From Plasmodiophora brassicae (Eukaryota; Endomyxa; Phytomyxea; Plasmodiophorida; Plasmodiophoridae), in NCBI GenBank assembly GCA_039704465.1, contig JASFAU010000004.1, positions 1,116,001-1,180,000 on the forward strand: a stretch of DNA of 64,000 nt, given 5' to 3'. The notes beneath the pieces were generated by a model. That model did not search any database. It was not told the DNA's origin and worked only from the letters and a program-made list of their open reading frames with translations. This document shows positions 32,901-43,333 of this stretch, one piece after another (position 1 is the stretch's first letter; each line of letters begins with the position of its first letter). The translations under genes were made by a program, and so were the position numbers.

Positions 32901-33290
32901 TTAGTGCAGCCGGCGGCGCTTTAATGGCGGTGGATCTTGTAGTCGTTGTGCTTGTTTGTCCGATATGTTGGATCTTGATACCAATTGCATGACGTTCGGC
33001 GGGCGTGTGAAGGCCAGCCTGAATGTGACTCCGACTTCGCGGGCGAGTTCTGCATCGTTCAGCTTTTGTATCAGGTGGCGGAATGCGATCGTGATCGGAT
33101 ACGCGTTATACGGAATAACGAGCGTTTGTGTGCTGTCCTTCCCTTCGTCACGATATACTGCTAAATGCCGACCATTGATGGTAATCTGGCGTAGGATGCT
33201 GTCCAAGTAGCTGCTTGAGGATGGCCGGGCGAGGAGAAGTTGGCAGAATTTCGCGATCATAGCGGCGATCAGCCCAGGGCGTCGCAGCAC
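32901..33290 (-). mobile_element. Second Penelope-like fragment (RT C-terminal linker)
   Basis: The minus frame reads LVIPYNAYPITIAFRHLIQK, VTFRLAFTRPPNVMQLVSRS and ends PPLKRRRLH. The R-P-P-N-x-x-x-L-V-x-R-S pattern after an LxxPY segment is typical of the linker behind the RT of Penelope-like elements. No RT core or GIY-YIG nuclease is attached here. It runs straight into an inverted copy of LINE 3' sequence (33271-33419). Confidence 0.45.
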
Positions 33291-33750
33291 TGGCTGGGCT
33301 GGGCGCGACGCTCTGGAACGAGATCAGCGACGATGAGGAGAACGAGAACGCTCGAGTCGCCGTTGAAGTCGCTGAACGTGTCCTCGACGACCCTGCACTG
33401 GCCGGGTTCCTGGGCGGTGTGTGATGCTGGACGCGTCGACGAGCTCGGGCGACGGCGTCTCTGCCTGGATCGGCGGTATCACCTTCGGGCATGATGGCGG
33501 TCTCCTCAGTGTCGCCGTTCGCAATGCTGCCCCCGGGAGGGTTCGCGACGTCATGTTCGAGATCGGCCAGCACGGGAGCGCGGCCGGATGGTCCTGCGTC
33601 CGTACCGCCCAGGAACCCGGCCAGTACAGGGTCGTCGAGGACACGTTCAGCGACTTCAACGGCGACTCGAGCGTTCTCGTTCTCCTCATCGTCGCTGATC
33701 TCGTTCCAGAGCGTCGCGTCCAGCCCAGCCAGCGCAGCGACGCCCTGGGC
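33271..33750. repeat. Inverted duplication of LINE 3' sequence, about 149-bp arms
   Basis: Arms about 33271-33419 and 33601-33750 are reverse complements with a few differences (for example CGCGACGCTCTGGAACG in one and its complement with one change in the other). The spacer is LINE sequence, so part of the element's tail was copied in opposite orientation beside itself. Confidence 0.85.
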
Positions 33751-36432
33751 GGAAATGGCAAGCGGCTCGCCGCGGATGCAGCGGGCGGCAACGGCGCGGA
33801 TGAACGTGCCCAGGACGGCCAGCCAGCGTCGCTGGCGATCGCTCAGCCGTAACGTCGGGTCGCGCGGATCCGGCATCCGGCGAGGGCGCAGGCGGTCGGA
33901 TTCGCTGGCGGGCGGCGCCGTCAGACGGGCGTAGTCGTTCAGCTGGATCGCCACATAGTCGGTGGCGACGCCGGTGTCGGCCATGTTGAAGTGTAGCGCC
34001 CGGATGCGCCAGTCGATGATCGGCCTGAGCAGGCACACTGAGTCAGTACATCGAGCGGCAATGTGTTACCGCGACAGGTTCTTGTGGTTGCACGCGCGGC
34101 ACTGGGCGTTGGCGCCCGGGATGCGGTTGGTGACCCATGACGCCACCGCGTATGCGTCATTGCCCGAATGGTACGCGGCCGGGAACGGCAGGTTGTACGG
34201 CTGCAGCTGCAGGCGCATCAGCTTGCAGGACGCGTTGGCAGCAGTCCATGTGTGCAGCTCGAGCGCCTGCAGCAGGGCGTCTTGCCGATCGGGCAGGCGT
34301 GGGCGCTTTCGTGTCGGTCGGCCGGCCTCGACGTCGGCGAGTTCATCGTTGCTACGTATCGCGCGGGCCTGTTCGCTGTTCTAGAAGATGGCCGTCGCGT
34401 CCGCGTAGACCTTGCAGCCCTTCAGCATCGTGTTGAATCGGCTGCGCGGGTTGCTGAGCGCCCAACGCGTGACGCGGACCAGGAACGGAACGCGGTCGCC
34501 ATCCTTGATCTTCTCCGACCACGTGATCTGCCTGAACGCGAACCGGGCGCGCAGCTTGGCCTGGCAGGCAGCGGCGGGCACGAGCCCAGCGTACCGGAGC
34601 ATCAGGGACGAGCCGATGCGTCGGCGGTATCCACCGAAAAACAGGGCGGCGGTCGACTTCTGCAGCTGGTCGAGCTTCTTCAGTAGGCCGACGTGGCTGT
34701 TGCTGATGGCGAGTCCGTACTCGGCGCGCGAGCGGATCCAGGCGCCGACGACGCGCGTCTTCCGGACGATCGACAGGTGCTTCGTGCTGAACACGCCCGT
34801 GTGCATGATCCCGATCATGGCCTTCTCGGCTTTGGCTGTCCACGAGGCGAGCTGGGCTCGGTGATCGAGGCGACCATCCTTCATGACGACGCCCAGGAAG
34901 CACACCGGCTTGTCGAGCTCGTGCTCCTCGACGACGCGGTTGCCGCCGATGGTCAGGGCTGCCGGCTGCGCGGCGGTCGACGCCCTCGGTCTGGAGACGA
35001 TCGATTTCGTCGCGTTCCACTCGAGTTCGTGCCGCTGTGCATACTCTTCGCACAGGTCCATCATGGCTTGGGCCATCTGGTCGGTGAAGGCGTGCAGCAG
35101 GGTGTCGTCGGCATAGAACTGGCAGGGCACCGGGGTGGTGTCGATCATCGGGCCCTCATCGCCGAAACGCGACACGATCAGGTACGACAGGTCGTCGATC
35201 AGAACGTTGAACAGGTCAGGAGAGGCGATGGCGCCCTGGAACAGGCCGACGAGGGCAGCGATGCGCTCTGACAGCTGCCCGTCCATGGCGATGATAAAAT
35301 GGCAGCCGTCGAACAGGGCCTGCAGCACGGCGATGACATGAGCGGGTACGCCTCGTCTCCGCAGCTTCGAGTACACGTGGACGCGGCGGGCGCTGTCGTA
35401 CGCCTTCCTCATGTCGAGGAGGACCTCGATCAGGGGCTTCCGACGCGACGCCCAGTGGGCGGTGAGCTCGTCCGCCACCCAGACGGCTTCCGGGACGCCG
35501 ATCCCTCGCCGGAACCCAAACTGCAGGTAGTGCATCTGGAGCCACCCCTTCAGGTGCATGTACGTGACGAAGCACGTCTAGTACGCCTTGCGCAGGTGGG
35601 ACTGCAGTGCGATGCCGCGCCAATTGGACGGGCTCTGTGTTGCGTTTGTGCACGGGCACAACGAGCGCCGACCGCCATTCAGACGGCACAAGCTGCACCG
35701 TGTACAGGCAGGTAAACATGCAAGAAATCCAGGTGCCGGCCGCGGTCGGGTCACACTTCAGGAGGTCCATCGGTATGTTGTCCGGGCCAACCCCCTTTCA
35801 TCCCCTCGTGGCGCTTGATGATGGCGCTGACGACAGCGGGATCGAACGCGTGGCGCTCCTCGTCATCCAGGTCGGTGGAGAGGCGCGGGGATCGCATGCG
35901 TGGGCCGACGTCCACGCCCGCCTTCTCGAAGACCGCTTTCCAATGGTCGGCGAATTCCTCGATGGACGGGCGCTGGCTGGGTTGCAGCTGCGACGTGGCC
36001 GCGAAGACGCGTCGCATCGAACTGAGGTAGAAACGCAGGTCGCAGCGCTGCAGCGCCTGCCAGTCGGGACGCATCGCTGCCGTGTGACCTCGCTTGGACC
36101 GGGAGCTGGGCCAGCAGGCGATGTCCTCGAGAACGGCGCGAAGGACATCAGTGGTGTGGCGGTACAGGCTGTCGACGGCGTCCTGCAGGGCTGCGGTAGG
36201 GTGGTCAGCGATGTCGTCGAAATCCAGGGTGGCATCCATCCACAGGGCTCGTAGGTAATTCTAGGCCGGGGCCAGCAGCCGACAGGGCTGGGCGATCGTC
36301 GGGGTCAGCGAACATCCTGCGCGTCCAGGAGTAGCGGTTCGGGTCAACGCGTTCCGGCACGACATGATCGCCCGCGACAACCAGCATGCGATGCGCCGTG
36401 CTGATCGGTGCGTCGACCACGCCCCTGGGCGA
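33420..36432 (-). mobile_element. Non-LTR retrotransposon (LINE) ORF2 remnant
   Basis: Minus strand, 5' to 3': end of an AP-type endonuclease (PISTAHRMLVVAGDHVV, about 36380-36430), a linker (RMFADPDDRPALS; IEEFADHWKAVF), RT motifs GPDNIPMDLLKCDP after a one-base frameshift near 35790, LVPSEWRSALVVPVHKR, NWRGIALQSHLRKAY followed by an in-frame TAG, FGFRRGIGVPEAVW, LLDMRKAYDSARR, LFQGAIASPDLFN and the catalytic CQFYADDTLLHAF. A second TAG lies at 34381-34383 and a TAA near 34068, inside a C-terminal zinc motif (CRACNHKNLSR*HIAARC, C-x2-C-x7-H-x4-C). The frame then continues to about 33420. It is 5'-truncated at the inverted duplication 36205-36550. Stops and frameshifts indicate a dead copy. 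Confidence 0.85.
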
Positions 36433-36550
36433 GCAGGATGTTCGCTGACCCCGACGATCGCCCAGCCCTGTCGGTGCTGCTGGCCCCGGCCTACAATTAC
36501 CTACGAGCCCTGTGGATGGATGCCACCCTGGATTTCGACGACATCGCTGA
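36205..36550. repeat. Inverted duplication at the LINE 5' edge
   Basis: Arms about 36205-36320 and 36433-36550, spacer about 112 bp, nearly perfect complementarity. The left arm and spacer are in phase with the LINE on the minus strand; the right arm repeats the same LINE sequence in the opposite orientation. Confidence 0.85.
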
Positions 36551-36608
36551 CAAGGGAGCGGGCGACGCCATGGCGCCGAGCAAGCAAGAGGCGACCGACG
36601 ACCCTCGG

Positions 36609-37790
36609 ACGCCGCATCTCGCGCGACTGCAGCTGCACCGGCCAAGGCGCTCGCTGACTGCATGATTGAAATGAGCCGGAGAGTTCGACAGAACTCTCTA
36701 AACCACAAGTCGCCCGGGGCGCCCCACTCAACCGGCGCCGCCCAACGACGATTGATCACGCCGCCGCGTCGAGACCCGGAATTCTCGATGCCGAAGACGT
36801 CCGCCCGCATCGCTGCGATCGAGGCGAGGATGGAATCGGGTTCCGCGCAGCAGGCCCAGATGCTGGTCCGTCTCGACCAGCTCGAACGGCAGCAGGCCGC
36901 CGTGCTGGAGTGGAAACAGGATTTGACGGCCTCTGTGCGATCAATCGCCCGCGATGTCAAAGAAATGTGCGATCTCAACCTGGACGACACTGATACGGAC
37001 CAACCGACGCGCCTGCACGCCACGATCTACGGCATGAGATCGAAGATCCAGCACCTGGAGCGTGCTGTCGCAACGGCAATGCCCGAGTCCGCAGAGGAAC
37101 GCGCCGCCATCTTCACCATGTCAGGACTCGGTGGTGACACGCGCAAGTTTGCCTTTGAGGTTGCCGCCAAGATTGGTTGGCATCCCACCTGTACGAGCTG
37201 CGGCCGACAGGGTACCCTGGCGCTGACGAAGGACTCGACGTTCGCGGATAGATACCGATATCAGTGCCGCAACCCGCCCCCCGCCAGCGAAGATCTTCGG
37301 CAGACTCGGGCATGGCCTTGCAACAGCACGATCCAGTTGTTCGATCTTCGATTTCATGCCGTTGATCGTGGCGTGCAGCTTCGTCGGTTGGTCCGTATCA
37401 GTGTCGTCCAGGTTGAGATCACACATATCTTTGACATCGCGGGCGATTGATCGCACAGAGGCCGTCAAATCCTGTTTCCACTCCAGCACGGCGGCCTGCT
37501 GACGTTCGAGCTGGTCGAGACGGGCCAGCATCTGTGCTTGCTGCGTGGAACCAGATTCCAACCAGGCCTCGATCGCAGCGATGCGGGCGGACGTCTTGGG
37601 CATCGAGAAGTCCGGGTCCCGACGCGGCGACGTGATCAGTCGTCGTTGGGCGGCGCCGGTTGAGAGGGGCGCCCCGGGCGACTTGTGGTTTAGAGAGTTC
37701 TGTCGAACTCTCCGGCTCATTTCAATCATGCAGTCAGCGAGCGCCTTGGCCGGGGCAGCTGCACTCGCGCGAGATGCGGCGTCCGCGGCG
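36609..37790. repeat. Inverted duplication of a coiled-coil ORF, about 485-bp arms
   Basis: Arms about 36609-37095 and 37300-37790 encode the same protein segment in opposite directions with roughly one difference per 20-25 bases, many of them amino acid changes (for example EARMESGSAQQ against EAWLESGSTQQ). Spacer about 205 bp. Confidence 0.9.
36662..37290 (+). CDS. Coiled-coil protein with zinc ribbon, possibly element ORF1 (right-reading copy)
   Basis: The plus frame starts MIEMSRRVRQNSLNHKSPG, has a coiled-coil stretch (ARIAAIEARMESG, MLVRLDQLERQQAAVLEW), then HATIYGMRSKIQHLERAV, and in the spacer of the inverted repeat ESAEERAAIFTMSGLGG and HPTCTSCGRQGTLAL with YRYQCRN. The C-x2-C...C pattern looks like a zinc ribbon of transposase or ORF1 type. 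The frame then runs into the inverted arm, so the original C-terminus is lost. No family identified. Confidence 0.4.
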
Positions 37791-37855
37791 TCCGAACGTC
37801 GGCGGGCGTCGCTCGTGTCTTCCGTGCTTGACGTCGGCGCCATGATGGCGCTCAA
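37300..37855 (-). pseudogene. Coiled-coil ORF, opposite-reading copy
   Basis: The minus frame adds an N-terminus missing in the other copy (MSAIMAPTSSTEDTSDARRR, Ala-rich) before the shared MIEMSRRVRQN block and coiled coil. After the inverted arm it loses frame relative to the sister copy (ARPCPSL where the other has ATAMPES). It lies 5' of the LINE remnant on the same strand and may be its ORF1. Confidence 0.45.
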
Positions 37856-37927
37856 CTCCCTTGCTCCCGCCTACCGCCTGTAGGGCTTAGGGACTTCTGT
37901 AATGTATTATGAATACATGGCTAATGA

Positions 37928-38013
37928 GCCTGCCCTGCCCGTAAACGCCGATTCTAAGACGCATTAGTCATTACTAATGCGTCTTAGAATCGGCGTTTAC
38001 GGGCAGGGCAGGC
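37928..38013. repeat. Perfect palindrome, 41-bp arms, 4-bp loop
   Basis: Arms 37928-37968 and 37973-38013 are exact reverse complements (GCCTGCCCTGCCCGTAAACG... inward to ATTAGT) around CATT. It lies beyond the coiled-coil inverted duplication. Such structures are cruciform or hairpin-forming; the perfect match suggests recent origin or selection. Confidence 0.95.
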
Positions 38014-38820
38014 TTGGTATCGAATGACAGGAGCGGCGGAATGCGCAGCGTTCAAGGCGGGCGCCATGACCGCGCGCGACGCTCTAAGTCGGCCGGACTG
38101 TGCCCATCTAGTGGCGACGGGACACGGTCGGGCGACGATGCAGGCGACGGCGCGTCGCGGCGCGACGACACACGAGCTTCGCGCTGGGGTCCAGCGTCGG
38201 CTTCCGTACTTCTGTATGTATTAGTGAGAATATACAGCTGATGCGTCATGGTTGCGTCGACGAACGGACGTTGGGGACGCCCGGGACGAATGGTCAATGG
38301 CGGTGGCGGCGGACTCCATGACGATCACGGCGGGCGCCACGACCACGCGCAGCGCTCTAAGTTGGCCGCACTGTGCTCGTTCGGTGGCGATGGGGTGCGG
38401 TCGGGCGACGGAGCTGGCAACGGCGTGTCGTTGCGGGGCGGCAGGCATGCTTGGCGATTCGTACCGGGTTCCGGTTCGAACGATCGACTGACGGCGTTGG
38501 CAATACAGCGTAGCAAGATGCCCGTTACCATCATCATCGACGTGTCATGGTGGGCGCGTCGACGATTACGGGCGTCGGCGTCATCGCCTGGCTCGGCGAT
38601 GTCGTCTTCGGGGATGGGCGATGCGCTGTGCCGACCGGCCCGTCGACAACGCGCAAGGACCGCGTGTCATCGCCAGGTCGACGACAGATCGTCCGTTGCC
38701 GTTGGGCATGACGAACGTCCATCGACGAGGGTCCCCGCGGAGTGTTCAGGAGTGGCAATCAGTCTCTCTGTGTGCGGGAGTCGGCGTTAATCGGGCTGGT
38801 GAATCACGAACGTATAAGTA
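38014..38820. repeat. Two to three diverged tandem copies of a roughly 275-bp unit
   Basis: About 38041-38168 and 38315-38441 align (GGCGCCATGACC/GCGC...GGTCGGGCGACG), with a weaker third copy after 38530. On the minus strand the two copies share SPAPSPDR-like and RxASWRPP-like residues, so the unit may derive from a coding repeat, but no full gene can be assembled. Confidence 0.55.
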
Positions 38821-38897
38821 GGTGGCAATGGGATCCACCTACATCGTCGTCGCAGTTGTTCTCCAAATTGAATAGGGCGCTTGAGAAATCGATTTCA

Positions 38898-39890
38898 TTA
38901 TTCATACGGCTCACCGCATAGTACCCCGTTAGTACAGAACCGAAGGAGCGCGTTGAGGCATGCCATAAGCTTCGGGTGTTTCGTCTGTTTCGCGCGTCTC
39001 GGATGGTTCCTCGTGTGGTTTACGTAGGATATTTGTCTTGTGGACGAGTAATGAACGTGCGTCGAGGAGAATGCAACGGTCAGCTGGGGCGTCGAACAGT
39101 GGGTTCGGCGCAGTGGTGGTAGGTCGGTAATCGGAGGGTAGAAGAGCTGATGGGGAGGAGTGTCAGTAATGACACGAATCTCGACGTTGAACGCGGATGC
39201 CCAGGCGACAAGGACGGTTTCGCCGCCGAAATCCGTCGCAAAGTACTCCAATCGTTCGAGCAACGATTCAAGAGTGATGTTGCCAGAAGTAGTACGGTAC
39301 GCTAAGGACTCGATGACGACAAGGTCGCCGAGTGTAACCCTACCAGTAGCACTGTGCCCGACGGTTCCAGTGGTGACGTTTCGGTGCGCCAGCAGGTACT
39401 TCGCCATCACGTGACGAAGGCTCCACGCGATAATCGTTCGAAATAAGGGGCTGCTCATGTCACATTGCTCGATCACCGAGTCGATCTCCGACGGGGAAGC
39501 CAAACGAAGTCGACAAATGCGACAGGCGGATTGATAGTGGCGACAGTGCTGGCCATATTGACATAGCCGTCGATCGAGACGGATCCCATCGGTGAATCGT
39601 TGCCGAGCTATTGTGCGCAGATCGTCGACAGAAAAGAGGCCATGATGTAACATTTGGTCACAAAGCGCATGGAATAGACAATGCCCATCGCCGTCAGTAT
39701 CCACCGATCTTAGACCCATGATTGCCAAACGTGCAACGAGGGCTGACGACGCGTATCGGCGGAATGAGGGGGGACTTTGGGGTTCGCATATGAACCCGGG
39801 ATGCACCCTGCCCCCGTGGGCAACCAAATTGAGAGCAGCCACGACGCTCAGCACAGCAACGGCTCCACTCCATTGCTCTGCCTGCAGCAT
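38898..39890 (-). CDS. OTU-type cysteine protease
   Basis: A 330-aa single-exon frame. The start at 39890 (MLQAEQWSGAVAVLSVVAAL) was chosen because the longer frame would overlap the tRNA gene upstream. A hydrophobic N-terminal segment may be a signal or anchor. The OTU core reads SVDTDGDGHCLFHALCDQML, with the active-site Asp and Cys in the D-G-x-C-L-F-x-A pattern (His replaces the usual Asn), and ends with the catalytic His in FSSTHVHYSS. Between them are FTDGIRLD, EQCDMSSPLFRTI and GGETVLVAWASAFNVEIRV, in the order expected. OTU enzymes remove ubiquitin. A cysteine cluster (CQYGQHCRHYQSACRIC) inserted after the first third is unusual. Confidence 0.8.
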   Translation of the reverse strand: MLQAEQWSGAVAVLSVVAALNLVAHGGRVHPGFICEPQSPPSFRRYASSALVARLAIMGLRSVDTDGDGHCLFHALCDQMLHHGLFSVDDLRTIARQRFTDGIRLDRRLCQYGQHCRHYQSACRICRLRLASPSEIDSVIEQCDMSSPLFRTIIAWSLRHVMAKYLLAHRNVTTGTVGHSATGRVTLGDLVVIESLAYRTTSGNITLESLLERLEYFATDFGGETVLVAWASAFNVEIRVITDTPPHQLFYPPITDLPPLRRTHCSTPQLTVAFSSTHVHYSSTRQISYVNHTRNHPRRAKQTKHPKLMACLNALLRFCTNGVLCGEPYE

Positions 39891-40080
39891 TGTTGGAAAG
39901 GCTGGTGGGCGCTGACCGGCGGGCCGGACTGCGGGCCACTGGGTCCTGAATCTGCGGGGAGCTGCCAGCCTATCTCTTTGACACGTAACGTCCCCGACTT
40001 CCGCTCGGCAAGCTGGACGAGTTTTGCAAACGCGTGAAAATGCTATGTACAGCCAGCAGCAAACGGTACCAGCGGGAACA

Positions 40081-40152
40081 TCCGAGATAGTATAGTGGCC
40101 AGTATTCGCCCCTGTCACGGGCGAGACCGGGGTTCGATTCCCCGTCTCGGAG
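40081..40152 (+). tRNA. tRNA-Asp (GTC)
   Basis: 72 nt, no intron. Acceptor TCCGAGA pairs with TCTCGGA, discriminator G; anticodon stem CGCCC/GGGCG around the loop CTGTCAC gives anticodon GTC; T arm CGGGGTTCGATTCCCCG. Internal promoter boxes A (TAGTATAGTGG) and B (GGTTCGATTCC) are intact. A Pol III terminator T5 follows at 40159-40163. Confidence 0.97.
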
Positions 40153-40158
40153 TAATAC

Positions 40159-40163
40159 TTTTT
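40159..40163 (+). terminator. Pol III terminator (T5)
   Basis: Five T residues seven bases after the tRNA-Asp 3' end. Confidence 0.85.
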
Positions 40164-40305
40164 GGACCCTTCCAACTTTTGATGCTCCCAGCCAGCGGAA
40201 CCCAACCCGGAACGCGGGGTTCAACCGGGCTTCCTGCAGTGAGCGAATGACCAAAGTGCACCTACGACGAACTGCATTGGAATTCCTGTTCCATATTTGA
40301 GACGT

Positions 40306-42657
40306 TTATTGCTCTTTCTTCGTCGAGTCGACGTTCTTATCGCCTTGGGATCGCACACTGGCGCAGAGAACCACGATAATCAGTAACGCGGCGAAACTTG
40401 TACACGAAAACGTCACAATCGTGACGAGTTGCCGGCGGGAAAGTTCGCCAACTGGAATGAATACAACTGTCAAAGCACCGTTTACCTGTCAATGCCAGTG
40501 GTAAGTTTGAATAATATGTTTGACTACCTGCGCCACCGTCGGGGAGCTGAACAGTGTACTCCGGGTTAGTCTGCCGCACGTCATTATCAAAATGCAGATC
40601 AAGTGTTCGCCAACCAGGGCATTGCGACAAATGGGCTTCAACCATAAATGGCTGGGGCCAGATCATCCCTGTTGCCATCGTTAGAGAACTCCAGTATTAA
40701 ATGTACAATCCCCTATGGGCTATGTCCCACCAGTTCGGGCACAGACGCCTGACTGATCCGGATCTTCAGTCTTAACGAAAATGTAAGGCGCCGATAAGTG
40801 TATCCTTGCTGGATCGCTTGTATCGCTGGAGAGTTGATAGCGCAGATGGATAGGGATCGAAACGTTAACCCAGTGATTTTCACTGCGTCCCCCAAAGCAT
40901 CGTCAGAGCACGACGGTGAATAGCGAAACGCTCCGCATACCTCGACGTAACGTTAAGCTGAAACAGCACTACGACTTGTTTCGACAGGAATGCTGGTGCT
41001 TCAATGTTAATCGGATCACCTATAACAAAGGCATCAATGTGTTTCATTCCATTTAAGCGCTGTATCAGTATAAGTTCGCCACATGCTAGGAACAATGGTG
41101 ATTGCAACCAACCTGTAACTCGTCCGGATCTATGAAAACGCCCTCAGGAAGGACCTCGATGATCAAGACGGAGAACGGAGCGCCTGACTCACAACACTCA
41201 GTACTTGTAATTCGGGCATAACGTTCAGCTTGAAGACCTCGTATGCCTTCCGGGATTAGAATTCTGGTATCAAGTTGCCTGTGAAATCCTCGACCGGCAA
41301 CATGTCTCTCACACACAGCATCTAGTCCGGCATTCCACCAAACAGGGCTGGCAGAACGTGTGAAACGCAACCACAATGAAACAATGGGTGTGGACTGACC
41401 TCGACAGGTTGAGCGTTCGTCGTTCATCCCCACCAACATGCAGGACGCGGCCAGTGAGATACGATTCTGCGCTCCAGTGAGCGAGAATGACTTCGATCTC
41501 GGCGTTCATGACGTTCGCGTTAAATCGGATTTGTAGTTCGGGACCATCGACATCATCATTGCTTCCGCGGTGCTCGTTCCGGACAGCTTCAGCAAACAGA
41601 GCGTACTGACCGACAATTCGCAGGTACTTTGTGACCCCAACCGTCGTAAAGTTACCGAACCGACTCCAGATCGAGCGACGGGTTAGCAACCATGAGCACA
41701 AGGGAGAAACACGCTATACCTAGTTCAAACAAGGATAGGGGACAAGCTACTGCGAAACCATTTACCTCATCATAGGTTTCATTGAAGAAAGAGAACGGAA
41801 GAGCGTCGAGATCAGAGATACGCGCAACAAAAGCGGACGGCGCGTTTGGGTCAATGGCTGACGTAGGCAACCGCAAGTCAAACCGCCAAAAGTCGATCAT
41901 ATCTATAGTCGTGAAACGCTTAGTCCCTCGTCGCAAGCATCCCGACAATGGCATACCAAGAGGGATTCTTGCGAATTTGTCTTGCGAGGGAGACTGTAAG
42001 AGGGCGGCTAGGGCTAGCACGTCAGCGTGTCGTAACGCTGACAGACGGTTCATCCAGACCGGTTATTTCGCCTTCAGCATGCAGGAGCTCATCAATGTAA
42101 TGGACGGCACTGGTGACGTTTCCATCGTCCTCCAGTTCCAGCACAATAATGTAATCGGTTGACGACTGCACGCCAGGTCAATGGATGGGGCCGACGGTTA
42201 TATTGCGTTTCTTCAACCCTGTACCTGCGTTTGACGAATTTCCAAAGACAAAACATCGGGCGGAGCAGTCAGTTCAGGACGGTTGCTGATCGTCTCCGCA
42301 ATGGTGAACTGAGCTCCCCATCCATGGTCACGAGGCGGTACTACCACGTGCTCTGCCCGATACTCCTGCGATCCAGCATCAGGCCAATGAACTTCGAAAA
42401 CAGGTTCTGTGTCGCGCAGGTCGCTGGGCCAGAATGCAACCTGGGAAACACCAGGGATCATAACAGGAGTCACCTCCCAGACGCAGTATAGACACACTAA
42501 CCTGGTACCACACGCTCTCATCGGCACCTTCAACCTGCTCGTACCTAACATCATGGCATCAGCTTAGGACAGAATCGCAGCCGATGAACGCAGCCTCGCA
42601 CGCATGAGCAGCAATGAGGCAGGTGACGATGGCAACGACGATGTGCCCGGCCGCCAT
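40306..42657 (-). CDS. PIG-X/PBN1-like subunit of GPI mannosyltransferase I
   Basis: A multi-exon gene in a lower-GC island, about ten exons with 36-73 bp introns. Exon 1 is a signal peptide (MAAGHIVVAIVTCLIAAHA, from 42657), followed after a 57-bp intron by YEQVEGADESVWYQ and VAFWPSDLRDTEPVFEVHW. Later exons give FDLRLPTSAIDPNAP, TKYLRIVGQYALFAEA, FHRQLDTRILIPEGIRG, FSVLIIEVLPEGVFIDPDEL, IGDPINIEAPAFLSKQVVVL, VNVSIPIHLRYQLSSDTSD, APYIFVKTEDPD and finally VVFIPVGELSRRQLV with one C-terminal helix and a short basic tail. The pattern lPeGvFiDpdEl, d-p-i-n-i-E-a-P, PiHLRYq and IPVG is that of PIG-X/PBN1, the ER-lumenal type I partner that stabilises PIG-M, which adds the first mannose to GPI anchors. 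Exact boundaries of a few middle exons are uncertain. Confidence 0.75.
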
Positions 42658-42804
42658 CGATGCGGCAACGGACTGCGCTCGATGCGCGACGGTGATGGCG
42701 AGTCCACCCTCTGATGACCCGCTGGGAATACAACGAATAGTTTACAGTCGTCTACCATCGAATAACAGCGATGACTATTATTTAGTATAGCGGTTGGTGG
42801 ATTG

Positions 42805-43209
42805 TCACTGGATCTGGATGGAGCTCGATGCGTCGTTGTCTTGCTTGGGGATGTCGACCGTCAGGACGCCGTTCTCATGACGCGCAGCAATCCGGTCGGC
42901 GGCCACGTTCCTGGGCAGGCGGATGGAGCGTGATGACACGCCGTAGGATCGTTCGGAGAAGTGGACATGGTCTTTCTCGCCGCTGCGCTCCTGCTTACAT
43001 TCAGCGGTGACGGTCAACACTCCGTTCTCGACGTTCAGCTTGATGTCCTGCTTGGCAATACCGGGTGTCTCCATTGTCAGATTGTACGCCGTTGCGCTCT
43101 CCTTGAACTCGAGTTTCAGCGACGGCGTCGCACGTCCCCAGTCGCTGCGTCCGAACAGGCGTCGCTCGAAGTTGCTGGGCTGGAGGAACTCGAACAACTG
43201 AATCGACAT
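42805..43209 (-). CDS. Small heat shock protein (Hsp20/alpha-crystallin)
   Basis: Single exon, 134 aa, starting MSIQLFEFLQPSNFERRLFG. The alpha-crystallin domain reads TAYNLTMETPGIAKQDIKL, NVENGVLTVTAECKQE, ERSYGVSSRSIRLPRNV and the conserved A-x-x-x-n-GVLTVDIPK near the end. The P-G-[IVL]-xx-x-D/Q-I-x-[LVI] and GVL(T)V(D)xPK signatures are complete, giving a cytosolic class I-like ATP-independent holdase. No introns, as usual for strongly heat-induced genes, and a heat shock element lies upstream at 43334-43354. Confidence 0.93.
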   Translation of the reverse strand: MSIQLFEFLQPSNFERRLFGRSDWGRATPSLKLEFKESATAYNLTMETPGIAKQDIKLNVENGVLTVTAECKQERSGEKDHVHFSERSYGVSSRSIRLPRNVAADRIAARHENGVLTVDIPKQDNDASSSIQIQ

Positions 43210-43333
43210 TGCTACTGCGCTGGCTCTAGCGTGTGACCTCGATACTCCTCACCCTGTCGAGCACGTTGATGCCTCGCTCGCGAGTATAAGTCTGGACACT
43301 GGCTAGGGCTCCACGGCGCGATTCCGTCGCCTC

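Noticed and set aside
40081..40205. OTU protein start upstream of the tRNA gene
   Set aside because: That frame would translate through the tRNA-Asp gene on the opposite strand.
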